Positions 45,634 through 56,834 of a stretch of 64,000 nucleotides of DNA are shown piece after piece. Below the pieces are notes generated by a model, which was given only the letters and a program-made list of their open reading frames with translations, was not told the DNA's origin and did no database searches. Both the position numbers and the translations under genes were made by a program. Positions within the stretch are counted from its first letter, which is position 1. Every line of letters begins with the position of its first letter. Source of the stretch: Larix kaempferi (taxonomy: Eukaryota; Streptophyta; Pinopsida; Pinales; Pinaceae). The stretch covers positions 7,426,001 through 7,490,000 of the forward strand of contig BSBM01001138.1 of the NCBI GenBank assembly GCA_027924585.1, written 5' to 3'.

Positions 45634-46494
45634 TTCCGGTAAGAATTTAGCCACATCTACCTCTCAGCAGGAAATGATGGCTATTTTGCTTGCAGTACAG
45701 AAGTGGCAGCCATACCTATTAGGGAATTATTTCTGCATCAAGACTGATCTCCCGAGTATGGAAAATTTTCTGGAACAATGGGTCTCCTCCCCAACACACC
45801 TGAAATGGGTTATCCAACTCATGGGTTATCCCTATGTGATCACTTACAAGAAGGGTAAGGACAATATGGTGGAAGATGCTCCTTCTTGCACAATTTATGA
45901 CCCATTTTCTCTTACAGCTCTTTTTCTGCTTGTTCCAAATTGGTTGCAATATGTTCAACAGAGCTCTCTCTTCTATGAACTCCATGCTTCTTCATCAACA
46001 GGGCACTCTGGGTTCTGCAAAATGTATGACCGGGAATAATGTAACTTCTTTTGGCAGGGACTAAAAATGACAATTCAACAGATGGTGGCTGACGATGATA
46101 CTTTCCAATTCAACAAGGGTGAAACGACACTCCTTTCGGGATTGCTGAACCCTTGCCCATCCCTACACAGCTTTGGCCAACTATTTCTATGGATTTCCTG
46201 GCAGCGATCTGGTGGCACAATACCACATCTCAAAGGACACCATATGAAGTAGTATATGGAAAAACGATGCCAGTTCTTCTTCCATACACCCTTAGCAGCT
46301 CCCCAGTTCAGGAAATTGACTCGGTTCTTCAAAACCATGATCAGATTCTTCTCATTCTGCAGGACAATCTTCACATGGCCAGAATTCACCTGAAACAACA
46401 AGCCGATCAGCACTGTTCTGAGCGCATTTTCCACGCAGCTGACAGGGTTCTTCTTCATCTACAGCCTTCCAAGCAATCCTCCTTGACACTCTAA
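45634..46494 (+). pseudogene. Gypsy RNase H and integrase remnants after deletion
   Basis: Directly after the connector, the frame reads TSTSQQEMMAILLAVQKWQPY and YFCIKTDLPSMENFLEQ. These match the RNase H 'S..E.E..A....V..WR.YL' and '(T)DH.SL..(L/F)L' blocks, with the usual His after Asp changed to Leu. The tether YKKGKDNMVEDAPSC and the start of the integrase finger (GHSGFCKMYDRE) follow, then a stop. Only the integrase C-terminal flank reappears at ~46225 (TPYEVVYGKTMPVLLPY) and continues to 46494. The catalytic DDE core is missing between them. Confidence 0.85.
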
Positions 46495-46587
46495 AGGCAT
46501 CAGTGGCCTGAGATGCAACCCAAGGATGCTACCGGGGAACCACTCCTTCAGATTCTGCAACAATTTCTCCAACCAAAGCTTTTTCTA

Positions 46588-46599
46588 AGGGAGAGGGGA
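46588..46599 (+). other. Gypsy derivative polypurine tract
   Basis: AAGGGAGAGGGGA abuts the 3' LTR start TGTTAGG at 46600. Confidence 0.9.
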
Positions 46600-46971
46600 T
46601 GTTAGGAACCTATGTCAACCCTTCTCTTTGCTATGTTAGTATATTGTTGTTGGACGCATATGTTTTGTAAGTCGTCCTGTAGTATTTGTTGATCCGTAGT
46701 TTATATTAGCCCATAGTATTGGACGCATATGCTTTGTAAGTCGTCCCATAGTATTGTATGTCCCATGGTTTTGACTCATAGTATTGGGCATAGACTTAGT
46801 ATATAAGTGTGTGTTGAGGTCACTGAAGGCACCGTGAAGTTAATTGTATTGAGCTTTCTCAAAGGAGGTTGCCCCCTCGAAGTGGCCCATGATCAATATA
46901 AAAGTGATTCTGTTCTATTATTTCTGATATCTCGTGTATTTACATTAATTAATTATTGCAGGTTCATCACA
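46600..46971 (+). repeat. Gypsy derivative 3' LTR
   Basis: TGTTAGGAACC...TTCATCACA, the partner of 42647-43031. Confidence 0.95.
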
Positions 46972-46976
46972 TAGCC
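46972..46976. repeat. Target-site duplication TAGCC, right
   Basis: Exact copy of 42642-42646. Confidence 0.95.
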
Positions 46977-47690
46977 TTCGAAGATCAAATAGTTTTACAT
47001 TTCTCTCGTAAATGAAGGGTCGACCGATACTTCTTGTGCTCAGTATTCTTCCGGTTTTAATCATTTTATATATAGATGAATTGAAGTCTTAGCTTTCGTA
47101 AGTTGAATATTTTTACAAATCCCTCATAAATGAAGGGACGGTCGACCCTTCTTCTGCCCAGCATTCTATTCATAATAGTTCTAGAATGAAAGAAGGGTCG
47201 GTCGATCCTTCTTTCTTTCACCATTTTGGATATAGGTGAATTACTGGATATAGTTGTTCACAATTATCTACTAAATGAAGGGGCGACCGATCCTTCTCAT
47301 CAGAAAATGGAAGTCAGGACAAACATTTTTATATGTTAGAACTTACACGACGTCCGGGTCCCTACTATTTACAGCAGAAGTCAGAAGTCGGAAATTGTCG
47401 ACATGGCCTTCATAGATTAAATATTTTTACATTTATCTCGTAAATGAAAGGTCGATAGACCCTTGTTGTGCTCAGTATTCTTCCCTTGTTCACCATTTTT
47501 GATATACATGAATTGACGACCTAGCATTCGTAGGTTGAATATTTTTAAAATTCCCTCATAAATGAATGGGCCAAAGATGCTTCTTCTGCCCAGTATTATT
47601 TTCGTAATCTTTCTAGACTGCAAGAAGGGTCGATCGATTCTTCTTGTGTTCACCATTCTGGATATATATAAATGAGGGATATATGATTTT
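46972..47690 (+). repeat. R430 hairpin repeat family, block 3, right part
   Basis: Resumes with TTCGAAGATCAAATAGTTTTAC, which matches 37232 in block 2. Landmarks CCCTCATAAATGAA(G/T)GG occur at 47121 and 47554 (433 bp). From 42359 to 47121, less the inserted 4330 bp, the spacing is 432 bp, which confirms the phase. The block ends near 47665. Confidence 0.9.
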
Positions 47691-47700
47691 TAATGTGCTC

Positions 47701-47820
47701 CTGTTATTTTATATTTCATAAATCGCTTGTGAACTAGATTTTGGTTCTCAACAATGTGTCCTGTTATTTTATATTTCAGAAATCGTTTATAAAATGGATT
47801 TTGGTTCTCAACAATGTGTG
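47701..47820 (+). repeat. 60-bp tandem duplication
   Basis: 47701-47760 and 47761-47820 both start CTGTTATTTTATATTTCA and run through TTGGTTCTCAACAATGTGT. They differ at about seven positions. It lies between R430 block 3 and the DUF7869-type gene. Confidence 0.95.
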
Positions 47821-47929
47821 AACCTGCTTTTGAATGGATTGAAAGTTGCTGAAGGAATCTCTTTTACAGAAAGAAAAATATTGCATAATATCAGTATTCA
47901 TGATGTATCATTGCAAATTTTACCAAGAC

Positions 47930-49821
47930 TGTAAATGCAAGTCTTCCATTTCCCTATCCATCAGAAGGAGCAGATACATCGTCAGAGGCTGTTGGTGGTT
48001 ATATTCAATGGCCTGTATCTGAGATCATAAACCACATTGGGTCTTGTCTTTGCGAGAATGAGGTGAATGATATACCAGCTTCTACTTCGCTGAGTGTAGA
48101 GCATATCATAACAACTGAGAATAAATCTTATTTTATTATGTGAAAAGTTAAGTTGTTACATAAGTGTTCAAAATGCAAGGATTGCATTTCCATAGGTTTT
48201 GTAACAAATGTGAGTGGGACTAATTTTGTTGGGGGAAATTTTTTGGGTGAATTATCCTTTGGTATTCTAGTGGATGAAGTGGTGTTTTCTTGTATGGCAT
48301 GTTGTCCGGGGTTGAGCAGTGGAAGTTTTGTTGTATGTCCAATTAAAAAGAATCATAGATTTTAATACAGAAACATTGCTTTATGTTGAAATCAATTTCA
48401 ACAATAATCAATATGAAACTACTTTGAAAGTATTAAGAGAAAATAAGAATGTCAGGTTTGTGGGAGAGAAAGTTAATTTGATACATCAATGTTCTTTAAA
48501 TCCACATTATGTTGCTCGGGGAATAGTGTCAACTATTTTTGAGGGAGACATTGTACAATTCAAAGCACTAGATGCTGGTGAGTTTGGTATTTTAGTTCAT
48601 AAAGTCTTCTGCAATTGTAAGGATTGTGGTGTATTTGAAGGCTCTCTTATAAGATGGCCTGCAAACAATTTGCTTGACCTCGATGATGTTCCTTTGGATG
48701 TTATACTAAAAAAGAAAGCAGATGAAGATATGGCCAACATTTGGAATAATTTTCAAGAATGTCCTTTACAGATGGTCCTTCCAGGTACTCCCCATAGTGA
48801 ATATACATATGTTAAATGTAATGAAATAAGGCCATACAATTTCGTAAAGTGGCAAGCTGGAACTAAAATTTCCGAAAGAAATTCAAGATCAGTACCTTAC
48901 AGGCTTGGAATTGATTAGGGCGCATTCCTTTCAAAAATTGTCATTGAACATTGTTGCTCAAATATTTGTATGTCAAAAATTTCACTTCAATCGATAGTTG
49001 AATGTGTGAATAAATTTCATAGTATGAATGGAAATTCAAGAAGACAGTATGTTATAAATTCTATGGGATCAAATTATCCTATGGCCAAAGAAGGAGATGA
49101 CAGAAAAATAAGCATGTTTACAATGAGATTAGACACAATAGATGTCTGCAAAATGCATGGTATAAATTCCATGGGATAAAAATGAGCACTTTCTACAATT
49201 ATAAAAGCATGTTCTTGAATGGTGATGTGAGAGTTGTGCATGGTAAAACTCGCTTGGAAAAATCTAGGGTGAACACAACTACACTGGTAGCTACTATTAA
49301 TAATATTGTAGAAGAGAATTTAGACAAATCTCCACATATTACACAATTAATTAGTGAAGATGGAACAAGGACAACCTTGAAATTATTGCCCTCTAATATG
49401 TCCCATGGTTTGCTGCGAAAAATGACAAATCAAGAAATCAAAATTATCGGTTTTCCTCCAGTATCACAATCCTCCTTTAGCAAGGTGATGAGAGAAGATT
49501 TCTGAGATGTTAAAATTTCTAAATCAAACTCCTTTGCAAGGTGTAATGAGTGCATTACAATACATGATAGGCTTAAGGGGACCACTGATCTAGTAGAGGT
49601 GGAAAGGTTGTGAGGAAATCAAGAAGCTCATAATAAATATATCACAAGTTGTCGCCAAGTATATTATTCTTATAGATTAGCTTCACAAAAAGATCCAAAG
49701 ACTTTTCTGAGTATTGTTCATGACAAAATGGATAAGTCAAATAATTCCATTCCAGGGATGGGTAAGAAGGCAAAAAATTTTAGTAATGTTATGAATCTTC
49801 CCATTTCATTGACTGAAATGT
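47930..49821 (+). pseudogene. DUF7869-type protein, N-terminal and middle part
   Basis: Plus-strand coding debris in order. First is VNASLPFPYPSEGAD (47937). Next is a Cys-rich stretch LLHKCSKCKDCISIGF (48150-48365). A 199-codon frame (48319-48918) has CNCKDCGVFEGSLIRW. Then ISMFTMRLDTIDVCKMHGIN (48970-49179) and YNYKSMFLNGDVRVVHGKTR (49182-49505). The last part reads FARCNECITIHDRL, then HDKMDKSNNSIPGM and NLPISLTEML (to 49823). The end of this order matches large plant proteins that carry a C-terminal DUF7869 domain. Several stops and frame changes break it. It is cut at 49821 by an LTR-type insertion and continues in the same codon phase at 62720. Function unknown. The family is often multi-copy, so a transposon origin is plausible but not shown. 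Confidence 0.65.
49817..49821. repeat. Target-site duplication AATGT, left
   Basis: AATGT before TGTAACATCTCG; repeated exactly at 62715-62719. Confidence 0.9.
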
Positions 49822-51693
49822 TGTAACATCTCGAAAATTCATAAGGATTTAAAATTTTTGATAATAGCGTTAATTAAGATAATAATAATTGCGGAAATAA
49901 ATATTGTGATTATGACAACATTAGTTGTACAATTGTTAGTACTAAGCATGCTTTATTTTCTGTTTCAACAGCAGTAAGATAATGATAGTTGTTAACACAT
50001 AACTAGTAACATGATTATGACGACAATGAAATAAACAGGTTGGGAAAAAATGATGCGACACTTTCTCTTTTGCAATGATACTGACAGTTTGACTTTGCTG
50101 CATAAGGGTGTCCTACGAGGTACCCTGGAGCTTACTTAGCTGCTCACTAAAGCTTATTGAATGTCCTATGTGCAGACGACAGGTAAGAACGAAGTACGTG
50201 TAGTTCAGTTTTAGCGTCATAAATAAATAGAATGTTATAATTATGTTTGCGATCCATCAAAAGTGTGCAGGTATGGGTTTCATACCTAGAATTACTATTT
50301 TCAAGATGTTTGTTTGATGACTCCAAAATGTTTAGAACAGAATCCTCTATTTACGTCATCAAGCTGAAAGTCTTGTTTGTTGTAATTCCTATTGTTATTA
50401 TAGTCGGAATCATCATCATCTTAAGATAATTAATTATCTTTATAGTACCAAAATGATTGATATATCGCAATTAATAAAGTTTGAGGAGAGAGGATAAGGT
50501 AAGTACACATAACATTTGATTAAATTTACGTTAATCTTTTGTCAATGGATTCAAAGAAATTACTATCCTATAGACTATCTATACTTACGATAGTAGAATT
50601 TATGTGAATGTCAATAATATCACTACGTTGGTATTAAAATCTCTTGTGTATGGACTACAACAATTATAAATTTATAATTTTTGAACTATACGTGATTATA
50701 TCTACTTGTTTGAATGGCATAAGTGAAAACAAGTCAAAACTACGACTTTAGTTGTCCTATCGAATATATAAGTCATAAATTTAATATTAAATCTACAAAT
50801 AAAAACTTGGGACTATACGAATATATGTATAAACTTGAAAGGTTATCTATATAACCACATGACTCTTTAATACGAACTAACCAGGTCTTATGTAATTGTT
50901 AGTTGATATAACACTATGATAGACATTATGGTAATATCTTAGAGCCATACAAACTTAGGATTCGACTTTGACATAGCATGGATTGTTATAAGGTTATACA
51001 TCATGTTTGAAATCATAACGTTGAAATGAATGAGCGCTAACATGCAATAATGTTGACAGGGTTCGACCTGCAGGTTCATTAATATGATTTGGATGTTGAA
51101 CAATCGTAAAGATTGTCCTTCAATTATGCATTGAAAGCTTTATATGAAACCTGGGGCGACGAGGATTGTAGTCCATCCACGTATTATGAAATTGTTGTAA
51201 TGGTTGAAAATTGTGGCCACTGTGTAATGGCTGTAAGGTAATATTCCTCCGAGCTAGTTGTTGTCCGATCCTCTGGGTGCCAAAATGGCATTACCATGCT
51301 TGATCACATGATGGGGCATTAAATGCAGAGGTTGTATGTCCCAATGCTATTTCGTTGGTGCTATCATGATCGTTGATTGCAGAGAATTTGGACTGTTAGA
51401 TGGCAATCCCTAACTGCTGTCGTCGTTTTGGTTTAAGAGATTGAAAGTTGTTCATTTTTCTATTGTTACGGGTTGTAAGGCTGACAGGCTACCAAATTTT
51501 TCTAGGGTTAGCAAGTATCAAGAGGTCTCGACCTCGAGTCCTGTAGGTAGGATCTGAGTTGCAGGTTTTAGCCATTGTAATGGCATTGTCAAAAGAGGAT
51601 TGTTCCTCTGGTTTGAACTGTTAAAGCGTTGTTGGTTTCGAACCCTTCGTTGTGAATTGTGTGAGTTTGCCAAACTATAGAGTAATGGAAGTT
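49822..51693 (+). other. Left half of the 4.5-kb element
   Basis: Non-coding, moderately AT-rich. The longest frame is ~78 codons with no domain. No tandem repeat noticed. It ends at the AAGTT target site of the chromovirus. Confidence 0.5.
51689..51693. repeat. Target-site duplication AAGTT, left
   Basis: AAGTT before the chromovirus left LTR; repeated exactly at 60048-60052. Confidence 0.95.
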
Positions 51694-52723
51694 CGTAATG
51701 TCCCCTCCCATCATACCAGCATGATAGAGAGGACGTGGTGCTAAAACTGGGCATCTAGCCCCATGAGCTTTTAAATAAGCAAGAACATAATATAAAAGAA
51801 CATATGAGATGTATAATTATAAGAAAAACACAGCGGAAATAATTTCGGTAATGCATCCATCATACATTCAAGATATTCATCAAATAATAATTGCAAAGTT
51901 AACACAAGAGAATACTTATCTTAACAAAGTAGTCCCAAGCAACCAGCTATGCATCTGCAATGTTCCACCCAACCATAGGCCAGTTGTGCTTATCAACCTC
52001 TTGATACAACTGCCACCCTCGAGCTGGGCATGATTTATACCAGGAAACAGGGAACAACAGACTCACTCATAGCCAAGTATACACAAAGATGAGCCAAGCC
52101 AATATACAATTGGGTTTATCAGGCTGCTAAGAAATGGAAAGGAAGAATTGCTAAGTTAGTGAGCTCAAGCATAGATCCAAGGATACCTCTACAGGATCTA
52201 TTTAGCTTGGCACCCACAATTCCTACACACCCCACTCAAGGAAGTATTCCCTTCACCAATTCACAGTCCCTCAGGCCATACCTTCCAATTCTAGAGTGTC
52301 CCAGGTGTGCATAGAAGAGTAGCCGACCGTCTTGATCTTCTTGAGAGGTTATTCTCCCCACTAGGTTTATCAAGCCAATTCTATCCACTACCACTCCAAA
52401 ACATTTGCTCACATGTTCAAACCAAAACAGGGATGCACATAACATCAAAAGTATAAGTGTTGGGCATGAAGAAACGTTTTTACAGTGAGATTCCCAAAGA
52501 TGGGGTTTTCATTAGCTTCAGAGAAAAATGCTAAATCAATGATGTCTTAATTTACATTGTGCCTATCTAGCACAAGAACCATAGGCATCTATTTTTAATT
52601 GCCGACACATAAAATGCTAAATAAATGATGGGGCCTTGGCCTTGAGCTCCTCACCATGATTAAATTAGAATATTTACATAATTTACGATTTAATGCAAAG
52701 GGGGTCAAAATGGGGACATTACA
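51694..52723 (-). repeat. Chromovirus 3' LTR with ~600-bp deletion
   Basis: 1030 bp. It matches the right LTR except that 59266-59862 of that copy is replaced here by 8 bases (CTAAATCA, at 52531-52538). The replacement resembles AAAATGCTAAAT.AATGATG found ~80 bp further along in the same LTR (near 52612). Confidence 0.95.
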
Positions 52724-52737
52724 TTCCCTTCCCCTTA
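52724..52737 (-). other. Chromovirus polypurine tract
   Basis: TTCCCTTCCCCTTA on the plus strand is TAAGGGGAAGGGAA on the coding strand, directly adjacent to the 3' LTR. Confidence 0.9.
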
Positions 52738-52751
52738 CATTATCACTATCC

Positions 52752-55700
52752 TCATTGCTCATCAAAATTGAACAAAAATTGATATGCCACCCTCATGGCA
52801 TCCTCCAGCTCCCATGTAGCCTCATCGGGACCGTAGTGCTTCCATTGCACCTTTACCTGTCCGATGGCTTGGTTCCGGAGCAATGATACCTTCTTGTCTA
52901 GGATGCGCAATGGATCGGTTTGGAATTCTCCCTCGGGTTCCACCTGGATCACATCCCAATTAATCACATGGTTAGGATCATGTACATATTTCTTAAGCAA
53001 AGAGACATGAAAAACATTATGAGCTTTAGTGCTAGTAGGCAATGCAAGTTTATATGCGACTGGCCCTATTCTTTCAAGCACTTCAAATGGCCCACAATAT
53101 CTAGGTGATAGCTTGGCACAACTCCCAAGCTTCAAGGAACTCTTCCTTGATCTCACTCTAAGATACACATGATCCCCAACATTGAATTCCCTATGCACTC
53201 TATGCTTATCTGCATATCTTTTCTGTCTATCCTGGGCTGTTTTTAACTTCTGTCTGATCTTGTCAACTTCTTGCTCCATTTCCTTAAGCAATTCTGGCCC
53301 AAGTACAATTCTGTTCACTGGATTGTCCCAAGTCACTGGTGTCCTACACCTTCTGCCGTACAAAGCCTCATAAGGACTCATTCCCAACGATGCTTGTTGC
53401 CCATTGTTATATGCAAATTCTACCAAGTGTAGATAATCCTCCCAATTGGATGGTTTGTCCATTACATACATGCGGAGCATGTCTTCAAGCACCCAATTTA
53501 CTCTTTTTGTTTTCCCATTAGTTTGAGGATGGTATGCGGTACTAAAGATTAGTTGTGTACCCAAATCTGCAAAGAGACCTTTCCAAAAATTGGAAGTGAA
53601 CTTGGTATCCCTGTCAGAAATTATTGCCTTAGGCAACCCATGTAATCTGAAAATTTCCTTTATGAAAATATTTGCAATGGCATTGGCTTTATGTGTGGAC
53701 TTAACCGGTATAAAATGTGTTTCCTTTGTTAACTTGTCCACCACAACCATGATGGAATCATCTTGTCTCACAGTCATTGGCAATCCTGTAATAAAGTCCA
53801 TGGATATTACTTCCCATTTCCATTCTGGAATTGGCACTGGAAGCAATAAACCTGCTGGATGTTGGTGTTCACTTTTCACCTGCTGACATTCCATGCACTT
53901 AGAAATGTATTCAGCGATGTCCTTCTTCATGCCTGGCCAAAAATAATATTTTCTTGCTGTAGCAATTGTTTTCTGATATCCTGGGTGACCAGAGTATGGA
54001 GCTTTATGGATTTCATCCATAACAATTCTCCTCAAATCTGCCACATTTGGAATATAGATTCTATTCTTATAAGTAAGAAGTCCGCCTTCTTCCAAATGAT
54101 AGCCTTCATACTTCTTGCCAAGGTCTTTCTGCTGCAATTTGTCCTTTATCTGCTCATACACTTCATCCTCAACCATATGGTTAACAATTTGCTGCCTCAA
54201 ATCTGGTTGGCAAGTACTAAGTGCTGCCACATGCATTTCATGTACCTTCCTGCTGAGTGCATCAGCCACCTTTTTTTCTTTCCCTTTTATGTGTTTGATT
54301 TCAAAATCAAATTCACATAAAAATTTCAACCATCTAGCTTGCCTAGCATTTAAAGTTGGCTGATCAAACAAGTATTTCAGACCACAATGGTCTGTCCTTA
54401 ACTCAAATTTTCTTCCCATTAAGTAATGCCTCCACATCTTTAAGGCATGTACTATGGCTACAAGTTCTATATCATGAGTAGCATAGTTCTTCTCATGCTC
54501 CTTCAACTTTCTTGACTCATAGCATATCACGTGGTTGTCTTGCATAAGAACTCTTCCAAGTCCTTGATTGCATGCATCGGTACATACCACAAAGTCTTTT
54601 TTCGGGTCTGCAATCTTCAAAATAGGTGCACTTGTAAGAAGATTCTTCAACCGTTGGAAACTTTCCTCACATCTTGGTGACCATTCAAACTTTATCCCCT
54701 TCTTTTGCAAAGAAGTGATCAGCTTTGCAAACTTGGAGAATCCTTCGATAAACCTCCTGTAGTAACCAGCAAGGCCCACAAAAGATCTCACATCAGTCAC
54801 ATTCCTTGGAGTTGACCAATTCATAATGGCTTCAATCTTCTCAGGGTCTACAGATATTCCTTCGTCGGAGATGATGTGACCCAAATAATGAATTCTATCT
54901 TTATAAAAGTCACATTTGCTCAACTTTGCATACAACTTATGCTCCCTTAGTAATTGCATTGTCATTCTTAAATGTTCTTCATGCTCTTCTTCATTCTTAG
55001 AATAGATGAGAATGTCGTCTAGGAATACAAGAACAAACTTGTCCAAATATTTGCTAAAAACATTATTCATGAGACACATGAATGTAGCTGGTGCATTTGT
55101 GAGACCGAATGGTACCACTACAAACTCATAGTGTCCATACCTCGTTCTAAAGGCTTTCTTATGAATATCTTCTTCTTTGATTCTTACCCGATGGTAACCA
55201 GACCTCAAGTCAATCTTTGAGAATACCTTTGCTCCTCTCATTTGGTCAAAAAGGTCATCAATTCGGGGCAATGGGTATTTGTTCTTCACAGTGACTTTGT
55301 TCAACTGCCTGTAGTCAATACATAACCTGAGTGTTCCATCTTTCTTTTTCACAAATAGAACAGGTGCTCCCCACGGGGACAAACTTGGCCTAATATATTT
55401 CTTTTCCAGCAACTCTTGTAATTGCATTTTCAATTCTAGCAATTCCGATGTACTCATCCTGTAGGGTATCTTAGACATTGGTGCCGCTCCTGGCACAAGT
55501 TCAATTGTAAAGTCAATGTCTCTCTTTGGAGGGAGTCCTAGAATCTCATCAGGAAAAACATTCCTGAATTCTTGCAATACATGATAGTCCTCCAATTTAA
55601 GAGTTTCATTCTCTGCTGCCTCTAAAATGTGGGCTGCATACAATTGACGTCCCTTCCTACAGAACTTCTTCAGCTGCATGGCTGTAACCTGTCTAACAGA

Positions 55701-56825
55701 AGTCACCTTTGCAATGCCTTTTACAACCCTCGGGTTTCCTTCTTCGTCCATGCATTCAAATGTCTTATTGTAGCAGTTAAGTTTAACCCTATGTGCTTCT
55801 AACCAATCCATTCCAATGAGAATATCATAGGAACCCAGTGGTAAAATATTCAGATCTGCATAAGTGAATAGCCCATCCATCTCTAATGGACATTTCTCTA
55901 CTATTTCACTAACTTTTCTCTTGGTTCCAGTGGCTAGTTGAACTAACCATGATTTATTATGCCTTAATTTCTTGAAAGCACAAATCTCAACAATTCTAGG
56001 AGTGACATAACTGTGAGTAGATCCAGGATCAATCAAAATAGAAACAGATTGCTTAGCAATCTTACCTTCAACTTCAACCACAGTTGACTGATGATCTTCC
56101 TGGCGGTCATCTAGTGCTGCATAGATTCTAGGGATTGTCCTCGCCACTTGACCCACAGTTTCAGCTCCCTGGATGTTGTGGACTTGATTTGCATTCCCAT
56201 TCCGATGTGGACAGTTCCTAAGCATGTGGTCTCCTCCACAACCCCAACATTGAAGTGGTTCTCTTGGTTCCTTGGGATCTCTTGGCTTGTCTCCCATCAT
56301 CCTAGTTGGCTTAGTCACAACCTGTGATGGTTTCCTTTGCTGATTCCGGAATTGAGGATGCTTGAACCCCTTCTTCCTTTGATCAAACTTTTCGTTTTCC
56401 CTATCCTTCCATGCCTTATGGAATTCTGGTTTGCTTTTGTTTTGATCAAAGCAATACTTGGCCTTTCTTATGGCCTCCTCTAGAGTTCGAGGTTCATCAA
56501 ACTCAATTCTATCTTTATATGACTGGGGTAGTCCACTTAGGAAACGCTGAATTTTTACCTTATCATCTCGAATATACCTGACATACCTCAGCAACTCCAA
56601 GAACTTGTTTGCATATTCTTCCATGGTCAATTGTCCCAATCTCAGCTCATGGAACTCTTTGATCTTATCATCATAGTACCTGTCAGAGAGGTACTTCTGC
56701 TTGAAGTATTTCTTGAACTGCTTCCACACAATCTTCCTTTCATTGATCTTCTTCACTTGCCTGATGTGTTCCCACCATATAGATGCTCTTCCATTCAAGT
56801 TGAAGATGGCTACCCTTGCCTTCAT
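52752..56825 (-). CDS. gag-pol: Chromovirus Gag(C-term)-Pol polyprotein, 1357 aa
   Basis: Unbroken 1357-codon frame. Residues 1-~110 are the retrotransposon Gag capsid domain ([14 protein letters not shown]). A CX2CX3HX4C zinc knuckle is at 193-205 ([13 protein letters not shown]). Protease Asp is at 266 ([10 protein letters not shown]). RT spans ~440-620 with FLDD at 601-604. RNase H Asp is at 750 (CTDAC), with later IEL and RTDH. Integrase has an HHCC finger (GHPGYQK, C..C) and Asp residues in ISMDF and ISDRD. The GPF/Y-like module and chromodomain-like tail end FNFDEQ. At residue 1107 (53505-53507) the residue 35 intervening positions after the second Asp is Lys, where the family has the catalytic Glu (TERVN-type motif reads TKRVN). 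Integration activity is therefore expected to be lost. The same frame continues upstream as Gag, beyond one TAG. Confidence 0.97.
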   Translation of the reverse strand: MKARVAIFNLNGRASIWWEHIRQVKKINERKIVWKQFKKYFKQKYLSDRYYDDKIKEFHELRLGQLTMEEYANKFLELLRYVRYIRDDKVKIQRFLSGLPQSYKDRIEFDEPRTLEEAIRKAKYCFDQNKSKPEFHKAWKDRENEKFDQRKKGFKHPQFRNQQRKPSQVVTKPTRMMGDKPRDPKEPREPLQCWGCGGDHMLRNCPHRNGNANQVHNIQGAETVGQVARTIPRIYAALDDRQEDHQSTVVEVEGKIAKQSVSILIDPGSTHSYVTPRIVEICAFKKLRHNKSWLVQLATGTKRKVSEIVEKCPLEMDGLFTYADLNILPLGSYDILIGMDWLEAHRVKLNCYNKTFECMDEEGNPRVVKGIAKVTSVRQVTAMQLKKFCRKGRQLYAAHILEAAENETLKLEDYHVLQEFRNVFPDEILGLPPKRDIDFTIELVPGAAPMSKIPYRMSTSELLELKMQLQELLEKKYIRPSLSPWGAPVLFVKKKDGTLRLCIDYRQLNKVTVKNKYPLPRIDDLFDQMRGAKVFSKIDLRSGYHRVRIKEEDIHKKAFRTRYGHYEFVVVPFGLTNAPATFMCLMNNVFSKYLDKFVLVFLDDILIYSKNEEEHEEHLRMTMQLLREHKLYAKLSKCDFYKDRIHYLGHIISDEGISVDPEKIEAIMNWSTPRNVTDVRSFVGLAGYYRRFIEGFSKFAKLITSLQKKGIKFEWSPRCEESFQRLKNLLTSAPILKIADPKKDFVVCTDACNQGLGRVLMQDNHVICYESRKLKEHEKNYATHDIELVAIVHALKMWRHYLMGRKFELRTDHCGLKYLFDQPTLNARQARWLKFLCEFDFEIKHIKGKEKKVADALSRKVHEMHVAALSTCQPDLRQQIVNHMVEDEVYEQIKDKLQQKDLGKKYEGYHLEEGGLLTYKNRIYIPNVADLRRIVMDEIHKAPYSGHPGYQKTIATARKYYFWPGMKKDIAEYISKCMECQQVKSEHQHPAGLLLPVPIPEWKWEVISMDFITGLPMTVRQDDSIMVVVDKLTKETHFIPVKSTHKANAIANIFIKEIFRLHGLPKAIISDRDTKFTSNFWKGLFADLGTQLIFSTAYHPQTNGKTKRVNWVLEDMLRMYVMDKPSNWEDYLHLVEFAYNNGQQASLGMSPYEALYGRRCRTPVTWDNPVNRIVLGPELLKEMEQEVDKIRQKLKTAQDRQKRYADKHRVHREFNVGDHVYLRVRSRKSSLKLGSCAKLSPRYCGPFEVLERIGPVAYKLALPTSTKAHNVFHVSLLKKYVHDPNHVINWDVIQVEPEGEFQTDPLRILDKKVSLLRNQAIGQVKVQWKHYGPDEATWELEDAMRVAYQFLFNFDEQ
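53505..53507 (-). other. Integrase catalytic Glu replaced by Lys
   Basis: The codon is AAA on the coding strand. A single G-to-A change from GAA would explain it. Spacing of 35 residues from the second Asp confirms the D-D(35)-E position. Confidence 0.85.
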
Positions 56826-56831
56826 ATTTCC

Positions 56832-56834
56832 CTA
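56832..56834 (-). other. In-frame TAG splitting Gag
   Basis: Coding strand ...GACTAC-TAG-GGAAATATG..., in the same frame on both sides (57455 and 56825 differ by a multiple of three). It falls inside the capsid domain, so it is not a Gag/Pol boundary readthrough site. Confidence 0.9.

Larger units (their letters stand above)
42647..46971 (+). mobile_element. Ty3/gypsy deletion derivative, 4.3 kb
   Basis: LTRs of 385 bp (42647-43031) and 372 bp (46600-46971) are flanked by perfect TAGCC duplications. A tRNA-Met PBS and a polypurine tract lie at the correct edges. The inside has a Gag/protease frame, then jumps straight to RNase H and a last piece of integrase, so RT and the integrase core have been deleted. 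The LTRs differ at about 15 positions plus one 13-bp difference, roughly 96% identical by hand, so it is younger than the copia element. It inserted into an R430 unit, and removing it with one TAGCC restores the 430-bp period. Confidence 0.96.

Noticed and set aside
49822-51693. Treating this stretch as a full 5' LTR with its partner at 60053-62714
   Set aside because: No repeated sequence between the two halves was found; they are two parts of one element split by the chromovirus.
53859-54320. 153-codon plus-strand ORF and similar plus frames across 52.7-56.9 kb
   Set aside because: Antisense shadows of the intact chromovirus Pol frame.
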